Positions 14,441 through 21,689 of a stretch of 23,875 bases of DNA are shown in pieces. The stretch comes from Bacillota bacterium (GTDB lineage Bacteria > Bacillota_H > UBA994 > UBA5500). How positions within the stretch are numbered: the first letter of the stretch is position 1; every line of letters begins with the position of its first letter. The translations under genes were made by a program, and so were the position numbers. The DNA lies in contig JAAYGE010000106.1 in assembly GCA_012727835.1 (NCBI GenBank), forward strand, positions 1 to 23,875, in the 5' to 3' direction. Under the pieces are notes generated by a model. That model saw only the letters and a program-made list of their open reading frames with translations, did no database searches and had not been told where the DNA came from.

Positions 14441-16243
14441 ATGGCCCAAATCCGAGTACTACCCGAGTCGATTGCCAATCAAATTGCTGCCGGGGAAGTG
14501 GTGGAAAGACCGGCGTCCATCGTTAAGGAATTGGTGGAGAATGCTATAGATGCAGGCGCCCAGCACATCGATATTGAGATTGAACAGGGCGGACTAGAAT
14601 ATATAGCCGTCAGCGATGACGGGCGGGGTATGAACGCCGAAGACGCCGAGTTGGCCTTCGAACGCCATGCCACTAGCAAGCTACGCACGGCGGAAGACCT
14701 GTTTTGTATCACGTCCTTAGGTTTCCGAGGCGAGGCACTACCTAGCATTGCTTCAGTGGCCTCCGTCCAATTAATTACTCGGGAACCCACCAGTGCTGTG
14801 GGCCACAAAGTAACTTTACGGGGAGGGCAACAATTGCACAGCACTCCCTGGGGGGCGCCGCCGGGAACCCGGATTGAGGTACGCGATCTTTTCTATAATA
14901 CGCCGGCCCGCCACAAATTTCTTAAATCACCGGTGGCCGAGGCGGGCCGCGTGCGCGACTTAGTGGCAAAATTGGCTTTGGCTAATCCACACATAGCCTT
15001 TCGCCTCAGCCAGGACGGCCGCATAGTGTTAGAAACGCCCGGCAATGCTAAGTTGGACGATGCGGTATTAGCCATCTATGGGCGGGATGTAGTGGAACAG
15101 ATGATAGCGGTGGAACGGCAAACGCCGGAAGTAGGCATCAGCGGCCTTATTAGCCGCCCTGAGCTGACGAGAAACAACCGGCGCGATCAAGTATTTATAA
15201 TTAACGGCCGCTTAGTACAATGCCGTGCCCTTTCGGTTGTTTTGCAGGAAGCCTATCGCTCCCTTTTGCCCAGTGGTCGCCATGCCCTAGCCTTCTTAAA
15301 CTTAACTCTGCCACCCAATCGGGTAGATGTGAATGTCCATCCGGCCAAGATCGAGGTGCGGCTGAGCGAGGAGCGGCAAATTGCGGCCATCGTTTTACGC
15401 ACTTTGCGCGATACTCTACAACAGGAGGCTACCATGGCCGCAGCGGCAGCAACCCGCTGGCCCAGCAGCGCCTCTACCACTCCGGAAAAAGGCAGCACCG
15501 CCCCGCCTATGTGGCTTGAGTCGCCAAGGGAGACAGGTAACCTGACTCCAGCTACGCCCAGTGGACAGAGACCGATGGTACCTATCAGTTTCTACCGCCA
15601 TAAGGAGCCTACTCCGCCCGCCATAGCGGAACCGGCAAAACCTCTGGTTATCGAGCCGGAACCCAAGCCGTCTACTCCCCCTTATCGGCTTTTAGGCCAG
15701 GCCTTAGCCAGCTATATAGTGATTGAACGGGAAGAAGGACTATGGATTGTTGATCAACACGCAGCCCATGAGCGGATTATTTACGAACAGCTGGTTAACA
15801 GACCCGAGAAACGTATGGTTAACCAACTGCTGGTACCCTATACCCTCACCGTTGGTGGGCGAGAAGCGGCCGTGTTAGAAAATGCCCAGGAAGAGCTGGC
15901 CGCCCTCGGATTTGAGGTGGCACATTTCGGCGGTAACACCTGGGCATTGCGTAGTTTGCCGTCGGTGTATCGAGGTCGTTTTAAACCGGAAGAATTCCTC
16001 GACCTGCTAGCCGACTGGACCGACGGGTGGGAAGGGTTGAAGGCTGATGAGAAGCGGGAACGGGTTTTGATTCGCTTAGCCTGTGCTGGAGCCATAAAGG
16101 CGGGGCAACGATTGCATAATGCGGAAATGATCGAGCTACTGGACCAACTGTGGCAATGCAAATTGCCTTTTACTTGCCCCCACGGTCGACCTATAGCCCT
16201 GCAGTTTAGCAGCGAACAGTTATTCCGTCTTTTTCACCCTTAA
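14441..16243 (+). CDS. mutL: DNA mismatch repair protein MutL (endonuclease type)
   Basis: A 600-residue protein. The N-terminal GHKL ATPase is complete: Glu30 and Asn34 in KELVENAIDAGA, DDGRGM at 59-64 and GFRGEAL at 94-100. After a Pro-rich linker (about 340-420), the C-terminal domain has the endonuclease motif DQHAAHERIIYE at 438-449 and CPHGRP at 579-584. It is therefore the nicking type of MutL found in organisms without MutH. The ATG at 14441 is chosen because GGAGAGGAG lies just before it at the end of mutS; a longer frame from 14399 would overlap mutS needlessly. Fourth-domain motifs are normal and nothing looks damaged. Confidence 0.96.
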   Translation: MAQIRVLPESIANQIAAGEVVERPASIVKELVENAIDAGAQHIDIEIEQGGLEYIAVSDDGRGMNAEDAELAFERHATSKLRTAEDLFCITSLGFRGEALPSIASVASVQLITREPTSAVGHKVTLRGGQQLHSTPWGAPPGTRIEVRDLFYNTPARHKFLKSPVAEAGRVRDLVAKLALANPHIAFRLSQDGRIVLETPGNAKLDDAVLAIYGRDVVEQMIAVERQTPEVGISGLISRPELTRNNRRDQVFIINGRLVQCRALSVVLQEAYRSLLPSGRHALAFLNLTLPPNRVDVNVHPAKIEVRLSEERQIAAIVLRTLRDTLQQEATMAAAAATRWPSSASTTPEKGSTAPPMWLESPRETGNLTPATPSGQRPMVPISFYRHKEPTPPAIAEPAKPLVIEPEPKPSTPPYRLLGQALASYIVIEREEGLWIVDQHAAHERIIYEQLVNRPEKRMVNQLLVPYTLTVGGREAAVLENAQEELAALGFEVAHFGGNTWALRSLPSVYRGRFKPEEFLDLLADWTDGWEGLKADEKRERVLIRLACAGAIKAGQRLHNAEMIELLDQLWQCKLPFTCPHGRPIALQFSSEQLFRLFHP

Positions 16244-16258
16244 CTAGGAGGCCTGTTC

Positions 16259-17197
16259 ATGCAGAAGCTACTAGTAATTGTCGGTCCTACCGCCGTAGGT
16301 AAGACCGCTATCGCAATTCAACTGGCTCAACGTTTGAACGGTGAAATTATCTCGGCCGATTCTATGCAAGTTTACCGCGGCATGGATATCGGCACGGCTA
16401 AACCCACTTTGGAAGAACAGGCGGGCGTCCCCCACCATATGATCGACATTGTGGACCCGGGGGAGGCCGGCACCGTGGCCGACTTTCAAAAGATGGCAAG
16501 AGAAAAGATTGATGAGGTTAGCGCCCGCGGCCGCCTGCCCATCTTGGCCGGTGGTACCGGTCTTTACGTACGGGCGGTAATAGACCCGTATAATTTTATC
16601 CCGGCTGACACCGATTGGAATTTGCGAGCCCGGCTGCGCCAGCAGGCCCGGGAGGCGGGCTTAGAAAGCCTTTATAAATGGCTGAGTGGGGTAGACCCTA
16701 TTGCTGCCCAGCGCATCCACCCGAATGACGAGCGGCGCATTATTCGCGCCTTGGAGGTCTACCAAACTACCGGCCACCCCTTGTCATTCTGGGAGCAACA
16801 CACAGATCAAAGCCCCCGCTACGATTTGCTAATGGTCGGGCTGCATCGTCCACGGGCCGAGCTTTATGAACGTATCAATCGACGGGTTGACCTCATGTTG
16901 GAGCATGGATTGCTGGAGGAAGCCAGGAAGTTGCTGGAACAAGGACTGGATGAAAAGTTCATTGCCCGTCAAGCCATCGGGTATAAGGAATTCTTTGCTT
17001 ACCTGAGGGGCGAGGAATCGTTAGAGGAGGCCACGGAGAAGCTAAAACAGGGAACCCGCCGTTATGCCAAACGCCAACTTACTTGGTTTAGGGCCGACCG
17101 CCGCATCCAGTGGGTGGAAGTAGGCGAAAATCGTACAATAGACGAAGTTGTTAATGAAATCCTAGAAATAGTTGCAAAACGTTGGAAAATGGTATAA
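16259..17197 (+). CDS. miaA: tRNA dimethylallyltransferase MiaA
   Basis: A 312-residue protein of normal length. The P-loop GPTAVGKT is at residues 9-16, followed by SADSMQVYRGMDIGTAKP and GGTGLYVRAVIDP, the substrate-binding signatures of the family. Near residue 240 lies RQAIGYKEF. MiaA adds a dimethylallyl group to A37 of tRNAs that read codons starting with U. The start ATG follows CTAGGAGG and is 15 nt after mutL. Translation of hfq begins 39 nt later, the usual arrangement in many bacteria. Confidence 0.96.
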   Translation: MQKLLVIVGPTAVGKTAIAIQLAQRLNGEIISADSMQVYRGMDIGTAKPTLEEQAGVPHHMIDIVDPGEAGTVADFQKMAREKIDEVSARGRLPILAGGTGLYVRAVIDPYNFIPADTDWNLRARLRQQAREAGLESLYKWLSGVDPIAAQRIHPNDERRIIRALEVYQTTGHPLSFWEQHTDQSPRYDLLMVGLHRPRAELYERINRRVDLMLEHGLLEEARKLLEQGLDEKFIARQAIGYKEFFAYLRGEESLEEATEKLKQGTRRYAKRQLTWFRADRRIQWVEVGENRTIDEVVNEILEIVAKRWKMV

Positions 17198-17236
17198 AAT
17201 AACGGCGAACTGTAGAGAGATAAGGGGGCCTCGCTG

Positions 17237-17479
17237 TTGACCAAGCCTAGCATTAATTTACAGGATTCATACCTCAACCAAATGCGCAAGGAGAATGTGC
17301 CGATTACTGTTTTTCTGGTAAACGGGTATCAGCTAAAAGGCGTGTTGCGTGGCTTTGATAATTTTACTCTGCTCCTCGAGGCTGATGGAAAACACCAACT
17401 GGTATATAAACACGCTATCTCAACCATAGCGCCCTTCCGCCCCGTACAGGTGAATGCCTTGCAGGAACTTGCTGAATAG
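17237..17479 (+). CDS. hfq: RNA chaperone Hfq
   Basis: An 80-residue protein with the Sm-like fold: the N-terminal helix Ile-Asn-Leu-Gln-Asp-Ser-Tyr-Leu-Asn, the Sm1 segment [20 protein letters not shown], and the Sm2 motif Tyr-Lys-His-Ala-Ile-Ser. These residues form the proximal RNA-binding face of the Hfq hexamer. There is almost no C-terminal tail, as usual in Firmicutes. The start is TTG, with AAGGGGG about 9 nt upstream. It is the last gene of the mutS unit and ends in a terminator at 17490-17523. Confidence 0.95.
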   Translation: MTKPSINLQDSYLNQMRKENVPITVFLVNGYQLKGVLRGFDNFTLLLEADGKHQLVYKHAISTIAPFRPVQVNALQELAE

Positions 17480-17489
17480 GGAAGACTCT

Positions 17490-17523
17490 AAGCTGCCTCT
17501 GTTAAAGGGGCAGCTTTTCTTTT
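17490..17523 (+). terminator. Rho-independent terminator of the mutS-hfq unit
   Basis: An 11-bp stem (AAGCTGCCTCT with AGGGGCAGCTT, one wobble pair) with a GTTAA loop is followed by TTCTTTT. It is 10 bp after the hfq stop. The following 106 bp before the AAA gene hold no clear promoter. Confidence 0.88.
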
Positions 17524-17629
17524 GTCAAGGGCGAGTGGTTTGCACAGAGCCCCCTGGCCGGACCTTATGCACTTTGGGCGCAATTTAAGCATAAACTCTA
17601 ACAGAGCCTGAATGCAGGGGGGGAACCGA

Positions 17630-18625
17630 ATGCCGGAGCATAACCGACCTACCAGCTACGACGAGGTAGCCGAGTTACTGGAGCAGGGTAAAATCAACGT
17701 TGCCGAGGCTTTTCGTTTGCTGCGGGAAGTGGAGATGGGCAACGGGTCGGGCTTGCGCCCCGTTGTACCAAAAAATCCATTGCCGATGCCTGTTCAGCCA
17801 GATAAAAGAGCCACCCTTGCTGAAATAATGGCCGAATTGGATTCGCTTATCGGTCTAAATAAAGTAAAGAAGCTGGTAAAAGAACTTCAGGCTTTCATCC
17901 ACATCCAAAAATGCCGCGAAGAGCAGCACTTAGCCACCGAACCTTTAGTGTTACATATGATCTTCTTAGGCAACCCGGGCACTGGCAAGACGACGGTGGC
18001 CCGCCTACTGGGGCGAATTTTTAAAGAGATGGGAGTGCTTCCGAAAGGGCACTTAATAGAAATCGAGAGGGCCGATCTGGTAGGGGAGTACATAGGGCAT
18101 ACGGCACAAAAAACGCGGGAACAAATTCGCCGTGCCCTAGGAGGGATATTGTTCATCGATGAGGCCTATTCGCTGGCCCGCGGTGGTGAGAAAGATTTTG
18201 GTAAAGAAGCCATTGATGCCATGGTAAAAGCCATGGAGGACTATAAAGAGCAACTGGTGATCATTCTGGCCGGCTATAGGGACGAAATGCATCAGTTTAT
18301 CGATACCAATCCCGGGTTGCGTTCCCGCTTCCCCATTATTATCGAGTTCGATGATTACACAATCGATGAGCTAATAGCCATCGCCGAGCTGATGCTGCAC
18401 AAGCGCCAGTATAAAATGACGACTGATGCTAAAGCCAAACTCACTCGCATCCTGCTCAAACACTACCAGTTTGAGCCTAAAAACTTTGGCAACGCCCGCT
18501 TAGTACGCAATCTAATAGAGCGAGGAATTCGCAAGCAGGCAGTGCGACTAGTAAAAGAAAAATATCCTACAAGGGAGCAGTTAATGCTTATTCTACCAGA
18601 AGATATTCAAGACGAGTCCGATTAG
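17630..18625 (+). CDS. spoVK: SpoVK-like AAA ATPase
   Basis: A 331-residue AAA protein of the CbbX/SpoVK type. A short N-terminal helical part (residues 8-36) is followed by a linker and then a single ATPase module with Walker A GNPGTGKT at 114-121, Walker B ILFIDEAYSL with Asp177-Glu178, and an arginine finger in GLRSRFP at 229-235. In spore formers SpoVK is needed for proper spore maturation, and the gene often follows hfq. The ATG at 17630 is preferred to one at 17612 because the AGGGGGGG ribosome site lies between them. The N-terminal part has no recognised family. Confidence 0.85.
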   Translation: MPEHNRPTSYDEVAELLEQGKINVAEAFRLLREVEMGNGSGLRPVVPKNPLPMPVQPDKRATLAEIMAELDSLIGLNKVKKLVKELQAFIHIQKCREEQHLATEPLVLHMIFLGNPGTGKTTVARLLGRIFKEMGVLPKGHLIEIERADLVGEYIGHTAQKTREQIRRALGGILFIDEAYSLARGGEKDFGKEAIDAMVKAMEDYKEQLVIILAGYRDEMHQFIDTNPGLRSRFPIIIEFDDYTIDELIAIAELMLHKRQYKMTTDAKAKLTRILLKHYQFEPKNFGNARLVRNLIERGIRKQAVRLVKEKYPTREQLMLILPEDIQDESD

Positions 18626-18641
18626 CAACTCCCAGCCCGCT

Positions 18642-18663
18642 GAGCGCCTACAGGCGCTCTATT
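18642..18663. terminator. Terminator hairpin between converging AAA and MFS genes
   Basis: GAGCGCC pairs with GGCGCTC around a short TACA loop, followed on the plus strand by TATTTT. The TAG stop of the minus-strand MFS gene lies inside the hairpin. It serves the AAA gene best; the minus-strand side has no T tract. Confidence 0.65.
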
Positions 18664-19418
18664 TTGCTGCCCACACTTATTATCCGTTGGGGGCTTGGTA
18701 CTGCCAATAGCCGATGAGCAGCTGCGACTAACCCCAGCAGAATAAAGGCGGCACCCGCCAACAAAGTGGCCACGGTAAAGCGAGCACTGAGGGCACCGAA
18801 GGCCAGGTAATAGAATACATTAGTCAGATCCAGGGTACCGCGATAAAAACCGGTGGCCGCACCCATCTGCCCTTCCGGGGCCGCATCTTGGGCTAGGGCC
18901 AGCCATGTCAGGTTGGTTAAGGTGAAAAGTCCGCCAATGATGGGGAAGAGGGTGTAAGCAGCTGCTAGGGTCCTTCGCCAAAATAGGAGCAATAGAAAGA
19001 CAGCATTAGTGCCGTAAACCAAAAGAATTATACCTCGGCTACCCAGCTTCTCTTGCAGGGTAGGAGCCAGCAGCTGACAGACCAAACCAGCTGCCACAAT
19101 CAGGCCGGCAATCAGGCCCACATCCCGATAGCCGCCGCCAATTGCATATACATAAAGAGACATGCCCATTAAATTGATGGTTTCAGCAATCATACCGATA
19201 CCTGCCAGCAGACTCACCCGCTTAACACTACTGCTTACATTTAGCAAGGAGACCAGACTAAATTTGCTAGCTGTTGCACTAGGGGTTTGTATGGGCTCCG
19301 CCTTAAAGAAGGTTTGGGAAAAGATGGTAATCAAGACGAAGGCTACGCATCCCAAATAGAACACTAGGTGGGGTGAATAGGCGTCGGCCAAGAAACCTCC
19401 TACCCAGTTGGCAGCCAC
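18648..19418 (-). pseudogene. MFS transporter, C-terminal part (frameshifted gene)
   Basis: A 256-codon frame that opens at an internal GTG, not a true start: there is no ribosome site and it begins inside a transmembrane segment (Val-Ala-Ala-Asn-Trp-Val-Gly-Gly-Phe-Leu-Ala-Asp). It encodes about seven membrane helices that complete the N-terminal part at 19400-19843. Joined, the two would make a transporter of about 398 residues, the normal MFS length. The shift lies near the sequence GCGGAGTGG at about 19420. It is either a real disrupting mutation or a sequence error. The substrate is unknown. Confidence 0.8.
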
Positions 19419-19843
19419 TCCGCTATGGCGATATATATATTGAAAATAGTCATGTTCTGCAGTCGCTCATCCGGGCCACTGGCATCAGCAACCATGCATA
19501 GAATTACTACCCAGTAGAGGCCGGCAGCTAATCCCTGAACAACGCGAAGAATGGCAATCTGCACCGGGTTCTGAGCTACTGCGTAAGCCAAGCTGGCCGC
19601 CCCAAACCCAGCCAGAGAAAGGGAAAGAAGGGAACTTCGGCCTAAACGGTCGGTAATTTGGCCGCAACAAAGGCTAGTTAATCCCCGGACAAGCGAAAAC
19701 CAAGCAAAAGATATGCCCACCAACAGTTCGCTACCCCCAAGGGTGCGCAAGTAGACGGAAAGTATTCCGCCGGCACTAGTCATAGCCAAATTCTGTAGAA
19801 AAGCAACTGCATAGACTCCGCGCAAAATCCGTTTGTTTGTCAT
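19400..19843 (-). pseudogene. MFS transporter, N-terminal part (frameshifted gene)
   Basis: The first 147 residues of an MFS transporter, with about four to five membrane helices and motif A (GQITDRLGRSS) between helices 2 and 3. The start is the ATG at 19843, which has GGAGG 5 nt upstream; a GTG-started extension to 19918 has no such site. The frame stops at 19400 in the middle of a helix, and the next frame carries on at once from 19418. The span 18648-19843 is 1196 nt, one short of a multiple of three, which fits loss of one base or gain of two. It is transcribed away from the pnt operon. Confidence 0.8.
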
Positions 19844-20014
19844 GATGACCTCCGAGTAAGTGTTATGATTGAACTTTTCTCCTTTAGAGATTGCAATCCT
19901 GCGGTGGGTGGGCCGCACAAGGCCAAGGGTATCAAATCCTTAATATAGAGATATTTATGGGAAAAAATGAGCTTAGAATAGTAGGTTGGGGCTAAAGATT
20001 CTATAACTAAAGGG

Positions 20015-20044
20015 TTTTAATGGCCTGAAAACGGTGCGTATAAT
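20015..20044 (+). promoter_or_regulatory. Promoter of the pnt operon
   Basis: A perfect TATAAT (20039-20044) lies 18 bp after a weak -35-like TTTTAA (20015-20020), about 150 bp before pntAA. The rest of the 346-bp gap between the divergent MFS and pnt genes contains a 16-bp palindrome at 20079-20094 and no gene. Confidence 0.5.
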
Positions 20045-20078
20045 GTATACTGGCCCATACCTGATTAGGGAGGAATCT

Positions 20079-20094
20079 TTCTACATATGTAGAA
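20079..20094. promoter_or_regulatory. Palindrome in pnt leader, possible operator
   Basis: TTCTACATATGTAGAA is a perfect 16-bp palindrome about 35 bp after the -10 element, so a bound dimer would lie just downstream of the start of transcription. No known consensus was matched. Confidence 0.4.
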
Positions 20095-20190
20095 GAAAAA
20101 GCATAGAAGGACAACTGCGTATGCACGAGCAATACGGGGTTGGCCGGCTTACCCATAAATTTACAAAATTAATAGAGGAGGTCTTGTTCA

Positions 20191-21366
20191 ATGCAGTTTC
20201 AAGGCTTAATTTTTGGTGTCCCTAAGGAAATCATGCCCGGGGAGCGACGGGTAGCCGCTATTCCGGAAACAGTTAAGGCACTGGTTTCCAAAGGGGCACA
20301 AGTTTTGGTGGAAAAAGATGCGGGGGTCGGTTCTTTCTTCAGCAATGAGGAGTACCAAAACGCGGGGGCTACTGTCGTAGACAACGTGGAAGAACTCTTT
20401 GAAAAAGCTGATGTCATCTTGAAGGTAAAGGAGCCTCAGTTTAATACACAGACCAATAAACACGAGGTTGATATGATGCATGCCGGCCAAGTACTAGTTA
20501 CTTTCCTGCATCCGGCAGCACCGGCTAATCATGAAATGATCAAGAATCTGACGGCAAAGGGCGTCACCGCATTAACCTTGGATGGCATTCCTCGAATCTC
20601 GCGGGCCCAGGCCATGGACGCCTTAACCTCTATGAGTACGGTAGCCGGTTACAAGGCAGTGCTGATGGCCGCTAATCGGGTGCCTAAATTTGTGCCCATG
20701 ATCGGTACCGCTGTCGGTATGATTTCGCCCGCCACTGTAACCGTGCTAGGTGCGGGGGTTGCCGGCTTACAGGCTATCGCTACCGCTAAACGTCTAGGTG
20801 CGGTTGTCTATGCAGTCGACATTCGTCCAGAAGCGGCTGAACATGCCAAGAGTTTAGGAGCAAAAATCATTGAAACCGGTGTTCCAGCTGAGATCGCCAT
20901 CGGTGAAGGCGGTTACGCCAAATCTCTGCCGGAAGAATGGCTGGTCAAAGAACGGACTGCTCTTTTTGACACCATCGTTAAGTCGGACATCGTAGTATCC
21001 ACCGCCCTAGTTCCTGGCCGCATGGCCCCTATCCTCATTACGGAAGAAATGGTAAAGGAAATGAAGCCGGGCTCGGCTATCGTTGACGTGGCTATCGACC
21101 AGGGTGGTAACTGTGCCCTTACCGTTGGTGGCGAAGTCATTGAGAAGTATGGTGTCAGCGTTGATGGCACTAAGAATATTCCAGGTATGGTACCGGCCAG
21201 CGCAACTACCATGTTTGCCAAGAATATCGTCAACTTCCTTAACAATTTCATCAAGGATGGCCAGGTTATCATCGATATGAACGACGAAATCACCGCCTCT
21301 ACTTTGGTTTGCAAAGATGGTGAGCTAGTACACGCTGGTACTCGTGAGGCCATGGGGCTTAACTAA
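20191..21366 (+). CDS. pntAA: NAD(P) transhydrogenase subunit alpha 1 (domain I, NAD-binding)
   Basis: A 391-residue soluble protein, the usual length of the separate domain I subunit of three-gene transhydrogenases. It begins with GVPKEIMPGERRVA, shared with alanine dehydrogenase. It carries the RQD loop (Arg135, Gln140, Asp143 in PRISRAQAMDAL) and the NAD fold GAGVAG at 187-192 with Val-Asp-Ile-Arg-Pro after it. The presence of the RQD loop and the downstream pntAB and pntB favour transhydrogenase over alanine dehydrogenase. AGAGGAGG lies before the ATG. It binds NAD(H) and passes hydride to domain III of PntB. Confidence 0.94.
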   Translation: MQFQGLIFGVPKEIMPGERRVAAIPETVKALVSKGAQVLVEKDAGVGSFFSNEEYQNAGATVVDNVEELFEKADVILKVKEPQFNTQTNKHEVDMMHAGQVLVTFLHPAAPANHEMIKNLTAKGVTALTLDGIPRISRAQAMDALTSMSTVAGYKAVLMAANRVPKFVPMIGTAVGMISPATVTVLGAGVAGLQAIATAKRLGAVVYAVDIRPEAAEHAKSLGAKIIETGVPAEIAIGEGGYAKSLPEEWLVKERTALFDTIVKSDIVVSTALVPGRMAPILITEEMVKEMKPGSAIVDVAIDQGGNCALTVGGEVIEKYGVSVDGTKNIPGMVPASATTMFAKNIVNFLNNFIKDGQVIIDMNDEITASTLVCKDGELVHAGTREAMGLN

Positions 21367-21401
21367 ACGATTATATATTAAGGTAAGGAGTGGCGCTAAT
21401 A

Positions 21402-21677
21402 ATGAACGCATTTTGGCTAATGGTGGTCTTCCTAGTGTCCGCCTGGCTGGGGTATAAAGTCATCAGTGAAGTGCCGCCTTTGCTCCATACCCCCTTGATG
21501 TCAGGGAGTAACGCAATTTCTGGCGTCACTATCTTGGGTTCCTTAGTTTCAACTGCTTTAGCAGTTGTTTCCGGTAGTCGCGCCCTAGGTTTTGTGGCCA
21601 TCATATTAGCCTGTGTTAACTTAGTGGGCGGCTTTGTCGTTACGGATCGTATGCTAAGGATGTTTAAAGCAAAATAG
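21402..21677 (+). CDS. pntAB: NAD(P) transhydrogenase subunit alpha 2 (membrane)
   Basis: A 91-residue protein with three hydrophobic segments and the family's conserved loop VPPLLHTPLMSGSNAISG at about residues 24-41. It forms part of the proton-conducting membrane domain II together with PntB. The frame is open from a GTG at 21390, but AAGGAG lies at 21385-21390, so the ATG at 21402 is the likely start. It lies 35 nt after pntAA and 12 nt before pntB, giving the three-gene form of the enzyme also known from Rhodospirillum rubrum. Confidence 0.93.
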   Translation: MNAFWLMVVFLVSAWLGYKVISEVPPLLHTPLMSGSNAISGVTILGSLVSTALAVVSGSRALGFVAIILACVNLVGGFVVTDRMLRMFKAK

Positions 21678-21689
21678 AGAGGTGTCGAG

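Noticed and set aside
17524..17629. Sporulation-type promoter before the AAA gene
   Set aside because: A CATAAACT resembling a SigmaE -10 is present, but no matching -35 element is at the right spacing.
20034..20225. 63-codon plus-strand frame before pntAA
   Set aside because: It runs through the promoter, leader palindrome and ribosome site of pntAA and into that gene in another frame, with no ribosome site of its own.
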